Assembly: GCA_037577475.1 (NCBI GenBank)
Contig: JBAGJB010000222.1
Coordinates: 40,438 to 104,437 of the forward strand
Direction: 5' to 3'
Origin: Chaunax sp. Z400
Taxonomy: Eukaryota; Chordata; Actinopteri; Lophiiformes; Chaunacidae
Length of the DNA stretch: 64,000 nucleotides
Shown here: positions 34,046 to 48,633 of the stretch, in pieces
How positions within the stretch are numbered: the stretch's first letter is position 1
How the letters are laid out: each line of letters opens with the position of its first letter
Notes under the pieces: model-generated
What the model saw: the letters and a program-made list of their open reading frames with translations, nothing else
What the model was told of the DNA's origin: nothing
Databases searched by the model: none
Position numbers and translations under genes: made by a program

Positions 34046-34236
34046 TGTTGTCTCTCTCTCTTTCTCTCTCTCCACCTATCCTCCCTATCTCTCTCTCTCT
34101 CTCTCTCCACCTATCCTCCCTATGTCTCTCTCTCTCTCGCTCTCTCTCTCTCCACCTATCCTCCCTATCTCTATCTCTCTCTCTCTCTCTCGCTCTCTCT
34201 CTCTCCACCTATCTTCCCTATCTCTCTCTCTCTCTT

Positions 34237-34280
<44 letters not shown>

Positions 34281-34322
34281 CACCTATCCTCCCTATCTCT
34301 CTCTCTCTCTCTCTCTCTCTCA
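34046..34322 (+). repeat. (CT)n-rich minisatellite
   Basis: CT dinucleotide runs interrupted at intervals by CCACCTATCCTCCCTATCTC, giving a compound repeat. It produces long Ser/Leu (plus) and Arg/Glu (minus) ORFs that are spurious. Confidence 0.95.
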
Positions 34323-34324
34323 CC

Positions 34325-34470
34325 CCAACCGGTCAAAGCAGAGGGCCGTCCACCATGAGTCTCGGATCTGCTCGATGGTTTCTACCTGTAAAAGGCAGTT
34401 TTTCCTCGCCACTGTCGCCAAAGTGCTTGCTCATGGTGGAGTGTTGGGTCTCACAAAGAGTCGGTTTGAC
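34325..34470 (+). repeat. Ubiquitous teleost dispersed repeat fragment
   Basis: GGTTTCTACCTGTAAAAGGC, then AGTTTTTCCTCGCCACTGTC and GCCAAAGTGCTTGCTCATGG, match a repeat that I know from many fish genomes, usually written with GGAGGTTTCTTCCTGTTAAA. The family name is not certain. Confidence 0.65.
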
Positions 34471-34506
34471 CTGCTCTTATTGAAAAGTATAAATAATGTA
34501 AACGAA

Positions 34507-34812
34507 TAAAGAAATAAATAGATAAATAAATAATTAAATAATTAAATAAATAAATAGATAAATAAATAAACAAGTAGATGTATATATAAATAAATAGATA
34601 AATAAATAATTAAATAAATAAACAAGTGGATGTATAGATAAATGAATAGATATATAAATAATTAAATAAATAAATGAACAAATAGATAAATAAGTAAATA
34701 AATAAACAAACAAATAGATAAATAAATGAATAGATAAATAATCAAATAAATAAATACATGGCTAGATAAATAGATGGATAATTAAATAAATAATAGATGG
34801 ATAAATAAATAA

Positions 34813-34872
<60 letters not shown>

Positions 34873-35150
34873 TTTGTATTTGTTTATTATATATATATTA
34901 TATTAAATTATTATATTAAATTATATAGTATACTATATATTATATATTAAATTATATAGTATATTATATATTATATATTAAATTATCAAATTATATAGTA
35001 TATTATATATTATATATTAAAATATATAGTATATTATATATTAAAATATATAGTATATTATATATTATATATTAAATTATATAGTATATTATATATTAAA
35101 TTATATAGTATATTAAATATTAAATTATTATATCATATTATATTAAATTA
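34507..35150. repeat. (AAAT)n/(AAATAGAT)n, (TA)n and AT-rich simple repeats
   Basis: Tetranucleotide AAAT with GATA-like variants runs from 34507 to about 34818, then pure (TA)n to about 34868, then AT-only sequence with a recurring TATATAGTATATTATATATT motif to 35150. There is no coding potential. It is a likely region of unstable or poorly assembled sequence. Confidence 0.92.
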
Positions 35151-35779
35151 GAATTATCTGTTAATCCACCCTGCCCTTTCTACATGTGGATGTCTTGATT
35201 CCACTCTGTATTGAATGTTTTTTAGAATGATTGATTGTTAGACTCTACATTCTCTCCTACTCAGCTCTAAATATAAATTGGAATCATATTCAAATTTACT
35301 ATAGAAACAATTTTAAATAATTTGATACTTCTTGATGAAATAAATACTTTATACTGTATGTGTAAGATTTTGGCTGTTTTTCTCATTGATCCCTCATTGA
35401 TTTCTCATTCTCATCATCCCATTGCAGATTTGAGTTTGAGTTTTTTGGTCCTTCTAGGCTGCCATCATTGGTCAGCAGTCACTATTATTATTACCTACTA
35501 CTTTCCACAGAGCATAGAAAGTATGTGGTGAGTCGTTTTACATGTTTTATGTTAAATTTGTGAAGTAAAAATGGATTGTTTGAAAAGATCATCTTATCAC
35601 TGTTCAGTTGATGATGTTAATTATATATAAAGTAATTTAGGAGTCAAAAATCAATTTAAAGAGAATCTCTTTCTTGTTTTGTTTTTTACTGTAGAACAAA
35701 ACGGTCACCAAATTGGTTAAATTCAGTTTAGTTTAGTCCCTTAATTACAGAAACTTGTTTTTTCAGGCTGGTCCCTGTT
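35151..35779. other. Unique sequence up to the duplication junction
   Basis: Ordinary AT-rich noncoding sequence. The duplicated unit restarts at 35780 after TTTCAGGCTGGTCCCTGTT. No satellite, transposon end or long homology is visible right at the junction. The sequence left of position 1 is not available, so microhomology cannot be tested. Confidence 0.6.
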
Positions 35780-36375
35780 GTCTGGCTAAAGTGGAATAAT
35801 CTATATAAATGGTGAAGAACATTAAACAGTGTCTGATTCCTGAAACTAATATTATTTCTTCTGATTTTTTTCACCCTTTTTCTGGTCAAAGGACACAAGC
35901 ACTTTATTTTCACTGGAGCATAGAGGTCAGTCAAAGCAGTCTGCTAAAAAGTTACTAAATATCTGGTTTCTGAGGCTAAATGTCTCCATGTTGTTGGATT
36001 AGTAGTTTCCAGGTTTGCTAATTTAGCCTTGAATTAACGTTTACAGTCACAAGCAGTAAAACACAGCTAGCACAGGCTCATATTGTAGGTTAGTGAAAGT
36101 GATGCACTCTATTGATTCAGTGATGTTATGACATAAATATGGCTCTAATAAATTACCTTCAGAGGACAGAAATTGTCAGAGTTCACAGACAGAGTTGTGA
36201 GGATCCAAATGCAGACATGTGACAGAGACACTGGGAGCTTTTCAGAGATTTAGTAATCAACAAACTAGTAAACAGTCCAAGGTCAAAAAACCAGAAAGGC
36301 AGTCCACAACAGGGGCAACAATACTGTCATCTACGTACAGTATATGTGTTTGGAGTGTCTGTAAAACTATACCCT

Positions 36376-36722
36376 ACAAAAATATAAACGCAACACTTTT
36401 GTTTTAGCTCCAATTTTTCATGTGTTGAAAGCAAAAATCTAAAATTTTCTATGCACACAAAAGGCCTGTTTCTCTCAAATTTTGTTCACAAACTTGTTTA
36501 AATCTGTGTTAGTGAGCACTTCTCCTTTGCCGAGATAATCCATCCACCTGACAGGTGTGGCATATCAAGATGCTGATTAGACAGCATGATTATTGCACAG
36601 GTGTGCCTTAGGTTGCTCACAATAAAAGGCCACTCTAAAATGTGCAGTTTCATCACACAGCACAATGCCACAGATGTCGCAAGTTTTGAGGGAGCGTGCA
36701 ATTTTTCTGATAAAAAATGTTC
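36376..36722 (+). mobile_element. Tc1/mariner-like 5' terminal fragment (copy 2)
   Basis: This is the duplicate of the fragment at 590-936, with the same termini and the same truncation point. A 7-bp insertion lies a little upstream, near 36177, and accounts for the change in copy offset. Confidence 0.72.
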
Positions 36723-36723
36723 A

Positions 36724-37076
36724 GAATGTTAACGGAAACACTGAAGGACCTGAGCTTCCTAAGAGAGTAAAGTCAGTTCAGGCCCTTCTTGTAAGTGTGG
36801 TGCGTTTATGGTCCAGGTACATTCCCAGGTATTTGTAGGACTGAACCATGTCGATGTCCATCCACCCCGGATTGAGACAGGAATAAGAGGTGACTTCCAC
36901 TTTCTGAAGTCAACCACCAGCTCCTTTGTTTTCTCAATGTTCAGTAACAGGTGGTTATTTTCACACCAGTCTACAAAAGCTCCAAAGACACTCCCCTACT
37001 CTCCCTCCTCTCCCCCTGTCAGACATCCCACTATAACCCTGTCATCAGAGTACTTCTGTAGATGGCGTGATGGCAA
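36724..37076 (-). mobile_element. LINE reverse transcriptase fragment (copy 2)
   Basis: Duplicate of 938-1290 with the same frame breaks and the same junction with the Tc1-like fragment. Confidence 0.7.
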
Positions 37077-37197
37077 CACTCTACCAATGCTTTGGGAACC
37101 ATTTCATTTTTTACACATACTCAGACATGACAGATCCTCAAGATCCTCAGATCAACAAGATCAGATCCTGATGTTCTCAAAGTGTTTCTCCTCAAAA

Positions 37198-37441
37198 GAG
37201 CTACAGGTAGAGCTCAGAAGGATAAGCTGCAGACACTTAGTGTTATGAGTTTATGGATTCAAAACTCAGTTCCCACATTTAGAGGTTTTTTCCAGTGCAG
37301 TGTGAATAATAAATAGAACTTCCGACCACATTCTATAGAGCTGGAGGTATAGCTCAGTGAGATGAGCTACAGGCGTTAGATGGTTGGCAGTTTAGGATCA
37401 AATCCCAGCACTTAGGTGTCTTTTAAGTGTTTTTGCCTCAG
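37198..37441 (+). repeat. Two diverged tRNA-like units (copy 2)
   Basis: Duplicate of 1412-1655; box A-like and box B-like segments are unchanged. Confidence 0.65.
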
Positions 37442-38628
37442 TATTGACGATGATAAATATAACATTTGCGCAAAAAAAGTTTTAGCTCAGGGAGGTGGGA
37501 TCCTGACCCGCAATCCTGGAAAGCAGGTTCGAATCCCGGCTGTCTCGTTCTTTCAAAATGTAGCTTCTGTTTGACACAGCTGAGCTTCAAGAGTCTGAGG
37601 TTGACGGTTCAAATCCTGATGTTCAGATGAGTCTCTGCGTTTTGTCCTCTGAAGTTTGAAATGTCAGAAGTAGAACAGGAACAATTGTTCTGTCCAGTCT
37701 AGAGGAAACCTGACCATAGCATAAAAATGTGACTCCTCTTTCCAAACTCCAAGGATGACCAGTGTCACAACAATCAAGTCCAAACAGGATTTATTTACAT
37801 TTCTTTACAAAGATACAAGTTTCAAATGTTTACAGCAACTTCATTTAACAAAGTGAAGGACAGAAAATACACGAAACTTCACTTCCAAACATAAAAAAGA
37901 GAAAATCAAAAAGGGTTTCCTTCCTGTTACAGCAATACAGAATATTTACAATATATACAAAAGAAACTTCACTACAACAATCATCTAATCACCAATTAGC
38001 ACAAAGTGATGAGGCAGACAGGAAGAGGAGGAGTCACTGATGGGATCCACAGCTGTGTTAATGAGGCGCCATCAGTCTCCTGTCCAATCAGCAGCCTCCA
38101 GGTGTAACTCTGAAACAACAGAACAAAGTGCCAGCATCAGGAGAACAAAAAAAAACTAAATAGCAAATACAAGTAGACCAATTTTATCTGTCTTTTTGTC
38201 AGACTGAGAACATCTTGCATGATTTTGTTTGATATTTTTTTTAACTGTGAGCAACACTTCAAATGCAGAAAAGCTAATTATCTGAGCAGTGAGACGTTTT
38301 TCTCCACGAGGGTCTGAGATGTGTTCACAGCAACAGGGAAAAACCGACCAACAAATGTTACCTAAACTATGAGCCACTCTGCAAAAACGGGATCTCTGTT
38401 GCGTCACATGAACTCATTTGGAACACTTGGCAGCGTAATGGCGCACGCAGGAGGACAGGACGAGTCGGGGCAGCAGGAGCGACAACAGTAGGATTTTCTT
38501 TTACTTTTCATTCTGTGGAATCGGGAAACACGTTTTTTAAAGCCAAATCATTCACAAGTACAAAATCAAGCCCGTCAGAAGGCAGTCGATCCCGCACAAC
38601 TCCTCTAACTGTGCGCCGTGTCACGCGT
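37440..38628. repeat. 1.2-kb dispersed repeat, copy A (copy 2)
   Basis: Duplicate of 1654-2842 at the same position in the second unit. It is essentially identical to its counterpart and more diverged from the internal copy at 25120-26303, so the internal duplication is older than the 35.8-kb duplication. Confidence 0.8.
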
Positions 38629-40046
38629 AAAACTCACTACACCAAGATATCAGACCCACAGAATGATTTTTCAGAGATAGAAAGGACCCACATAACGCCG
38701 AGATGAAGGGTTGATTTGCCCGTCTCTCACCCTGTCCGCTTAACTGACAGTCGGAGAAAGGAAAACGTGCGTAATGAACGGCAAAAAGTCACCTCACTCA
38801 CAGAAATATCTAAGCCTAATTCTTAAGATTTATGTATTTTAATTACATGTAAATTTTCCATGAATTTCAATTACATAATTTCAACATAAATAAACTAATA
38901 AACTTTATGCGATTCATATTTGTCACTAAAACATGAATGAAATAAGTAAAAGTGAGATTTATGTAATAGTTCGAATAAACTTTATGTGTTTTAAATACAT
39001 AATAAACAGCTTTATGTATTTTTATTCAATAAATGCAATTTGTTTCAATTCAATACAAATATGCTTATTAATCAGAATGAATACGTTTAATGTCTTTAAA
39101 ATACTTAATAACTATGTTTATGCAATAAACTGAATTTATTCTAAATGCATTCTATTTATATACTTTTTTTAAATAAACCCAATTTAATTTTTTGTTTTAA
39201 TTATATATTTTTTTTAAAATTATATATTTTTTCTGTTCACCATACATTTACAATCTGTTATTAAAATACATACAAGAACAGTCAGACCACCAATAAACTT
39301 GTTTCACAGTTTATTTGTTGTGAACTCCAGTGCAAAACTCATAATATGAAATGTCTTCAAATCCCAATAAAAACATGTATCGCAAAATATACATATAAAA
39401 ATAGAGTGCCATCTTTTTTGGTTTTGGATCAGTCAATACTACAGTGGCGCACAAGGGCAAACGAGCTGCAACTTAAGAAACCACATGCAAATAGACAAAA
39501 CACAAGAAAATTAAGAAGACATCAATTTGACAACACATGCACAGCATTTAGAAAATGTGCTGCAAAACCACAACACAACAGAAGTGTTTACAAAGGACAC
39601 ATAAAATGATGCATCCCTGGGTGCGCCTTTTCTAATACTGCATTTAAAGAATAGAACAGATTTAAAACACAAACATTTCATTTGTTGTTTTCATCTGACA
39701 CGTTACGCTTACCTTAACTTCTGGATCGTGCGGTCATGTGACTTAGAATAAAACCTTAATTAACATTGTGGGAATACAACAACACAGTACCTAAAGCTAA
39801 ACAAGGTGTATTATACTTACTTAAAAAACTCTTATTCACCACCACACATTTTGACTTCTAGTGTACTGTAAACTCTTTCAAGAACTGCAAGCAAGGTTGA
39901 ATAACCATCACTCTGTTAACTGAAACACCTCACAGACAAAACAGTGTTGACCAAACAGGCCATCTAGGCCTGTAACAATAACTACTTTTGTTGGAAACTA
40001 AGTGAACAAGTACTTACAACAAGTCAACCACAGAGGGAAAACTCCA

Positions 40047-42673
40047 TTACCGGAGCATCTTAATTTTCAGTGCTTGGACTTTTGGTGAAAGCTTGGTCGT
40101 GTCCAGTTCCGTGAGGATTTTCTGAAACACTTCGAAAAGGCACTTCAGGTCCTTTGGATAGCTTAAGTTCAGTGCATAAATGAGTCCAAAGAGCATCACA
40201 CATCCATGGGTGACACTCTGAAGGTTCTGCAGAACTTCAGTGCCTTCAAGCACAACACCTACATCTGCAGGTTTGTCTTCTGGACTAGCGCCCTCCACCC
40301 GAATAACATGTATGCCCATCGTTGTCTCAGGAATCAGCGCCTCAGCCTCTCTGGGTTCACTGTCCTGGAGGACAAACAAAGAGAACAATGAGCTGCTGAT
40401 CACATTGGGATATTCAGAATTTAAGGCACACTGTTTCACAAACTTACAAATATGTTGAACCATTCAAATGCAAAATAACGCCACGATTTCAAAACCACAC
40501 AAAACAGTCAGGAAGACCCAATAACTGGCCTTTCATTTCTGTCAAACCAGTTTGCAATGACCTCAACTTACCATTGCTGCCTATAAAGTTTGCCACCAAG
40601 AGTACTTTAGTAAACCTGCAAGCCAACAAAAACTGCATACATTGTGATCCTTCAAAAAGTTAAATACTCCCCCACAGTCAGATGTTAGTGTTTACTTTGG
40701 TAAACTAGGCCTACGCTGTTATCCAGACAGCAAGGGTATATCCCCGAAAGCCAATCCCCCTCCATTGTACAAGCAATTCCCCTGATTGAACTCCTAAAAT
40801 TAAATGTGAAGTTATGTCTGAAAAACAGTGTTTTTCATTAAAAAAAGGTCCTCCTAGTGAGTAAAATATGAACTATTAGACTAAAATTAAACATATACAA
40901 ATAAATACAAGATAGACCTCCTCAAATTGCACCAAATTTGGACAAAATCAGAGGAACGGTTGAGAAATTAAGGCCCCTATATTTCTGAGATAAAACTCTC
41001 CCAAGTGTCAGAAATATGGAACCAACCTTTCCCTAAATCAACCCAGTTCTTCCTCGCACTAAGGTCTATGAGGGTATAAAATCTGAAAATGATACATGAA
41101 ATAGTTTGAGTTATCGTGTGATACAATATAATTATGAAAAAGGAAGCCTGTTATTTAATCCAAATTTGGTGAATATGAATTGACTCGGAGTATTATCTTG
41201 TATATATCAAATTTTACTCTAATAGTTCATATTTTACTCCTTACTCCCTATTTTTACTCCAAAATGTACACTTTGTATTACCAATTGCTTCATATTTTCC
41301 AGAGTCATTTACATGTGAGAAGCTTCTCGTTTGGTTTATAAGATCAATAATGCTCCACACTGAAAGCTGCATAGTTCAGTCTTTTAGTACACACTTCATG
41401 CACATAGGCAAAGCTAGACTGGGGTGCCTTTGAGGAAAGTAACAAAACTATCAATGAAAATATATCCACAACACATATACAAAATTAAGACAGTAGGTTG
41501 CCAAACACTCACCACGTATTCCTTGACCAGTGTCTCCATGTCTTCATTAAGGTGGACACCTGAGCTCCTCAGGACACAGCCTCGTTTGGTGTGTAGGTCT
41601 TCATTCTGAAAAGAAAAAAATACATTAATCACAGCATTGAGCAGTTGTATCATATGTGCCTTAAAAGGGTTTTCCAACTTGAAAATGTACATGGACAATC
41701 TACATATATGCATGGATACCGGCTATTGCGGCCATAGAGGATATGCTTCAGCCTGAAATGTTTTTAGCAGCTCATACCTGGAAGATACTGTGATGCCACA
41801 CACTTGAGATGCCACTGCCACATTTACATACAGCATCTGTGAACAAAGGAAAAGAGGAATTTATCAGTTGTGGAGAAGAACATACGGATAGAAAAACAAA
41901 ACACAAGCAATCTCCTTTAAAAAAACCAAAAAACCAAATATGATTTACAGCACACTACCTGCAAAAACATATCAAACCCTAGGTCAAACAATGCAAATAT
42001 GTTTTTAAGTATGCAGTAGACATGCTAATGTTGCTCATGTTAATGCTTGTACTGTTGATTCAAAATATGTTTCATCCTTAGTCATCTGATGTATTTAACT
42101 TTCTATGTATTATCATGCTCAGTGCCTTTTTAGCCTACATACTTACAAAATCCAAGAGGTTCCCCCTGCATAGACGATGTCCAAAATCAGCGTAATGTTA
42201 TGCTTCAAAGAATTCTGAATCTGTAGAAAGACAAAAACAACATGCATTAAACACATTGTATTACCAAAATCACCCTCTACTCTTTTTTAAAAACGTTTTC
42301 AATGTTGTAACCCATCAGATTCTGTTACCTGCCATGTTGGGAAGCAGTAGGCCTACCTGGATCCTAAGCTTAATGATCAATAGCACAATGAAAAAACACT
42401 TCAATACAATAAAAATTAAATTTTAATATGTACAATCCAGTTACTTAAAAGCTAATTTAACTAAACCAAGGCCTACTAAGGTGGAAGTACATTTATTTTA
42501 TATTTCATAATTCTGCTCAAACAATTTGAAATGTAGGATTTTACTTGTAAAAACTTACAAATACATTGTGATTAACTACTTACGGTAGCTCCGATTCTGA
42601 ACAACCTCTTGTAACACAGCAGGTCAGAGAATCCGAGTCCGCCAAAGCCAAATACGGTGGAACAACCCGCCAT
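40047..42673 (-). pseudogene. Minus-strand gene remnant, teleost expanded family (copy 2)
   Basis: Duplicate of the 4260-6897 model with exons at 42673-42584, 42220-42147, 41836-41778, 41605-41513 and 40364-40047. All splice borders and the exon 2-3 frame problem are retained. One substitution in the last exon changes V to I in the FQKVLTEL segment (FQKILTEL here). An 11-bp loss in an A-rich intron tract near 41960 accounts for the offset change. Confidence 0.55.
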
Positions 42674-44106
42674 CCACGGCTCCTTCGACGTTACTTCAAA
42701 ATGAACCGCGCAGTTGTTGTCGTCAATGGCTGAAGTCCGACGCGTTTTCAAAATACTGACTCGTTTTAATAGCGTGACGTAAAAACAAAGAGCGCTTAGC
42801 TGATATAAATAGCACCATGCGGGTTAAATTGAAGACTGGGTGAATCCGGACTAAATTTAACAGTCTCTGGTCTGATGCAGGCCAAAAGGTAAAGGTTCAA
42901 AATTGTTGAGTCAGTCAGACCTGTGACGTCATTTCCCCTGTAAAACGATCTAATTTCCTGAAAATGATATGCAAACCAATCTCATAAATTTTAACCAATT
43001 GAATCATGCTTGTTCTATAGCAAAACATATTTAAACCTTTTTCATATTTTCTAACTAATTAAATTGAATTGTTTTCATAATTAACAGATTCATGCTGATT
43101 CTATGTCATTTGAATGCATACATTTTCAAAATATGATTATTTACATAAAATCAAATAGATATAATTACTTAATATTAAACTAGGCCATGATTCATTTTTT
43201 TGAGTCTCTCCCTGACACGTGAGTCAGATGGTTTAATTGGCGAGACAATAAATCATCGATTAATGCAACATTAGGAGATTTTATTTTTACACGGTTTCTT
43301 TCTAATGAAGGACAGACTACAGTGAAAACAAATAAAACACCTGACTCTTCAACCAAGAGCTTTATGCTGATATTTCTTTGTATTTAAAAGGTAGTTGAAC
43401 GTCAACAGATCAGCATTGAACATATTTTTTATACACTTGTTTAGTTGATTAAAGAAAAACCAGAAAAAAAACAATCATAATAAATACTTACCCAACAAAA
43501 AAAGGTCATCATCACACAGCAGCCTGGTCAGTTTGAAAGAGGAGAAGAGGAGCCACAGGTGCCTTTTTAAAGGCTTTGCCATCAGTCTCCTGTCCAATCA
43601 GCAGCCTCCACCTGCAACTCCTAAAGAGCACAGAACAAAGTGACAGCGCCTCCCCCATTCAGGGAGACAGAACAACACATAAAATTAGCAAATACAAATT
43701 ATGACTCGGAGTCAGAATATTTGGTGATAAAATTACCACAAGTGACTTTTGGATGTATGAGTTTCAGTTTTTCTTGAGGACAGAATGCTTCAAAAATCAA
43801 AGATTTGATGTCATGTCTTTAAACTCTCCAAGCAGACCTCTGTCATGTTGAGCTATTTATTTAGCAAACTTTTGATGTTGATATTCAGAGCCTTTGAACC
43901 TTCATCTTGTTGTCAGATTTTCTGAAAGTCACTTGAAGATTGAAACCAAATCCATGCAAAAACCGGAGATATTTGATCCCAGACACTTTTTTCCCCCTTT
44001 TAGATGTCTGATTTTAAAACTTACAGATGTGCCAAAAGATCAGACCAACAATGCCACACTTTCCAAGCAACACAAGATAAGAGATGGACCAGATTGTCAC
44101 ACTGAA

Positions 44107-45442
44107 ACAGCTGGAGTAAAAAACACACATGCACGCACACACAGCTGGAGTAAAAAACACACACATGCACACGCACACACAGCTGGAGTAAAAAACACAC
44201 ACACGCACACACAGCTGGAGTAAAAAACACACACGCACACACAGCTGGAATAAAAAACACACACATGCACACACAGCTGGAGTAAAAAACACACACGCAC
44301 ACAAAGCTGGAGTAAAAAACACACACACGCACACGCACACACAGCTGGAGTAAAAAACACACACACGCACACGCACACACAGCTGGAGTAAAAAACACAC
44401 ACACGTACACGCACACACAGCTGGAGTAAAAAACACACACACGCACACGCACACACAGCTGGAGTAAAAAACACACACACACATACGCACACGCACACAC
44501 AGCTGGAGTAAAAAACACACACACGCACACACAGCTGGACTAAAAAACACACACACGCACACACAGCTGGAGTAAAAAACACACACACGCACACACAGCT
44601 GGAGTAAAAAACACACACGCACACACAGCTGGAGTAAAAAACACACACACACACACAAAGCTGGAGTAAAAAACACACACACGCACACGCACACACAGCT
44701 GGAGTAAAAAACACACACACGCACACGCACACACAGCTGGAGTAAAAAACACTGACACGTACACGCACACAGCTGGAGTAAAAAACACACACACACATAC
44801 GCACACGCACACACAGCTGGACTAAAAAACACACACACGCACACACAGCTGGAGTAAAAAACACACACACACACGCACACGCACACACAGCTGGAGTAAA
44901 AAACACACACACGCACACACAGCTGGAGTAAAAAACACACACACACACGCACACAAACGCACACCTGGAGTAAAGAACACACACACGCACACACAGCTGG
45001 AGTAAAAAACACACACACACACGCACACGCACACACAGCTGGATTAAAACACACACACACACGCACACACAGCTGGAGTAAAAAACACACACACATACGC
45101 ACACAAACACACACCTGGAGTAAAACACACACACACACACGCACACACAGCTGGAGTAAAAAACACACACACGCGCACACATAGCTGGAGTAAAAAACAC
45201 ACACACACACACGCGCACACACAGCTGGAGTAAAAAACACACACACACACACACACACGCACACAGCTGGAGGAAAAAACACACACACACACACACGCAC
45301 ACAGCTGGAGGAAAACACACACACACACACACACACACGCGCACGCACGCACACACAGCTGGAGTAAAAAACACACACACACGCACACACACACAGCTGG
45401 AGTAAAAAACACACACGCACACACACACAGCTGGAGTAAAAA

Positions 45443-45476
<34 letters not shown>

Positions 45477-48418
45477 CTGGAGTAAAAAACACAAACACGC
45501 ACACACAGCTGGAGTAAAAAACACACACACGTACACACAGCTGGAGTAAAAAACACACACACACACGCACACGCACACACAGCTGGATTAAAACACACAC
45601 ACACACGCACACGCACACACAGCTGGAGTAAAAAACACACACACGCACACGCACACACAGCTGGAGTAAAAAACACACACGCACACACAGCTGGACTAAA
45701 AAACACACACACACGCACACACAGCTGGAGTAAAAAACACACACACGCACACACAGCTGGAGTAAAAAACACACACACACACGCACACGCACACACAGCT
45801 GGAGTAAAAAACACACACGCACACACAGCTGGAGTAAAAAACACACACGCACACACAGCTGGAGTAAAAAACACACACGCACACACAGCTGGAGTAGAAA
45901 ACACACACACACGCACACACAGCTGGAGTAAAAAACACACACACAGCTGGAGTAAAAAACACACACACACGCACACGCACACACAGCTGGAGTAAAAAAC
46001 ACACACACACGCACACGCACACACAGCTGGAGTAAAAAACACACACACACGCACACGCACACACAGCTGGAGTAAAAAACACGCACACGCACACACAGCT
46101 TGAGTAAAAAACACACACGCGCACACACAGCTGGAGTAAAAAACACACACACGCGCACACAGCTGGAGTAAAAATCACACAAGCACACACAGCTGGAGTA
46201 AAAAACACACACACACGCACACGCACACACAGCTGGAGTAAAAAACACACACACGCACACGCACACACAGCTGGAGTAAAAATCACACACGCACACACAG
46301 CTGGAGTAAAAAACACACACACACGCACACACAGCTGGAGTAAAAAACACACACACGCACACGCACACAAAGCTGGAGTAAAAAACACACACACCCACAC
46401 GCACACACAGCTGGAGTAGTAAACACAAACACGCACACGCACACACAGCTGGAGTAACAAACACACACACGCACACACAGCTGGAGTAAAAAACACACAC
46501 ACGCACACGCACACACAGCTGGAGTAAAAAACACACACACAGCTGGAGTAAAAAACACACACACCCACACGCACACACAGCTGGAGTAAAAATCACACAC
46601 ACGCGCACACACAGCTGGAGTAAAAAACACACACACCCACACGCACACACAGCTGGAGTAAAAATCACACACACGCGCACACACAGCTGGAGTAAAAAAC
46701 ACACGCACACACAGCTGGAGTAAAAATCACACACACGCGCACACAGCTGGAGTAAAAAACACACACACGCACACGCACACACAGCTGGAGTAAAAAACAC
46801 AAACACACGCACACGCACACACAGCTGGAGTAAAAAACACAAACACACGCGCACACACAGCTGGAGTAAAAGACACACACACACGCGCACACAGCTGGAG
46901 TAAAAAACACACACACGCACACACAGCTGGAGTAAAAAACACACACACGCGCACACAGCTGGAGTAAAAAACACACACGCACACACAGCTGGAGTAGAAA
47001 ACACACACACACGCGCACACACAGCTGGAGTAAAAAACACACACACAGCTGTAGTAAAAAACACACACACCCACACGCACACACAGCTGGAGTAAAAAAC
47101 ACACACACAAGCACACAGCTGGAGTAAAAAACACACACACGCACACGCACACAGCTAGAGTAAAAAACACACACACGCACACAGCTGGAGTAAAAAAACA
47201 CACGCACACACAGCTGGAGTAAAACACACACGCACACACAGCTGGAGTAAAAATCACACACACGCGCACACAGCTGGAGTAAAAATCACACACACGCGCA
47301 CACAGCTGGAGTAAAAATCACACACACGCGCACACAGCTGGAGTAAAAATCACACACACACGCACACAGCTGGAGTAAAAAACACACACACACACACACA
47401 GCTGGAGTAAAAATCACACACACGCACACGCACACAGAGCTGGAGTAAAAAACACACACACGCACATACAGCTGGAGTAAAAAACACACACACGCACACG
47501 CACACACAGCTGGAGTAAAAAACACACACACGCACACGCACACACAGCTGGAGTAAAAACACACACGCACACGCACACGCACACAGCTGGAGTTAAAACC
47601 CCACACACGCGCACACACAGCTGGAGTAAAAAACACACACGCACACGCACACAGCTGGAGTAAAAAACACACACGCACACGCACACAGCTAGAGTAAAAA
47701 ACACACACACGCACACACAGCTGGAGTAAAAAACACACACGCACACACAGCTGGAGTAAAAACACACACACACGCACACGCACACAGCTGGAGTAAAAAA
47801 CACACACACACACGCGCACAGCTGGAGTAAAAACACACACGCACACACAGCTGGAGTAAAAACACACACACACGCACACGCACACAGCTGGAGTAAAAAC
47901 ACACACACGCACACACAGCTGGAGTAAAAAACACAGACACGCACACAAGCACACACAGCTGGAGTAAAAAACACACACACGCACACGCACACACAGCTGG
48001 AGTAAAAAACACACACACGCACACACACAGCTGGAGTAAAAAACACACACACGCGCACACACAGCTGGAGTAAAAAACACACACACACACACACGCACAC
48101 ACAGCTGGAGTAAAAAACACACACACGCGCACACACAGCTGGAGTAAAAAACACACACATGCACACGCACACACAGCTGGAGTAAAAAACACACACACGC
48201 ACACACACACACAGCTGGAGTAAAAAACACACACACACACAGCTGGAGTAAAAAACACACACACACACAGCTGGAGTAAAAAACACACACACACACAGCT
48301 GGAGTAAAAAACACACACGCATACACACACAGCTGGAGTAAAAAACACACACGCACACACACACACAGCTGGAGTAAAAAACACACACGCGCACACAGCT
48401 GGAGTAAAAACACACACG
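44107..48418. repeat. CA-rich minisatellite (copy 2, shorter)
   Basis: Same array as 8330-13262 but about 4.3 kb long. Both outer edges match the first copy closely, while the interior has gained and lost blocks of units. Minus-strand frames again give spurious ORFs, one of more than 1000 codons. Confidence 0.97.
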
Positions 48419-48596
48419 AAAACACAAACACACAAACACAAACACACAAACACACAAACACAAACACACAAACACACAAACACAAACACACAAACACACA
48501 AACACACAAACACACAAACACAAACACACAAACACAAACACACAAACACACAAACACAAACACACAAACACACAAACACAAACACACAAAGACACA
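48419..48596 (+). repeat. (CACAAA)-type microsatellite (copy 2)
   Basis: Longer version of 13263-13395, with the same transition from the CA minisatellite and the same distance to the kinesin exon. Confidence 0.95.
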
Positions 48597-48633
48597 ATGA
48601 TCTGTATCTCATCATCTTTCATCTGTATTATAG

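Larger units (their letters stand above)
1..35779. repeat. Large tandem duplication, copy 1 (about 35.8 kb unit)
   Basis: The sequence from position 1 recurs from position 35780 in the same orientation with almost no base changes. The offset between copies is 35779 at the start, 35786-35787 through about 6.2 kb, 35776-35777 to 8.3 kb, 35198 from 13.4 to 20 kb, 34142 from 22.4 to 23.9 kb, 34811 to 25.1 kb, 34099 to 27.6 kb and 34069 from 28.3 kb on. Steps in offset coincide with tandem arrays or short indels. Position 1 is the window edge, so the true left end of the unit may lie further left. The last 5.85 kb of this copy (29932-35779) has no second copy in view because the window ends. Confidence 0.97.

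Noticed and set aside
34011..34509. Ser/Leu-rich and Arg/Glu-rich ORFs
   Set aside because: They are produced by the (CT)n compound repeat; no start context or domain supports them.
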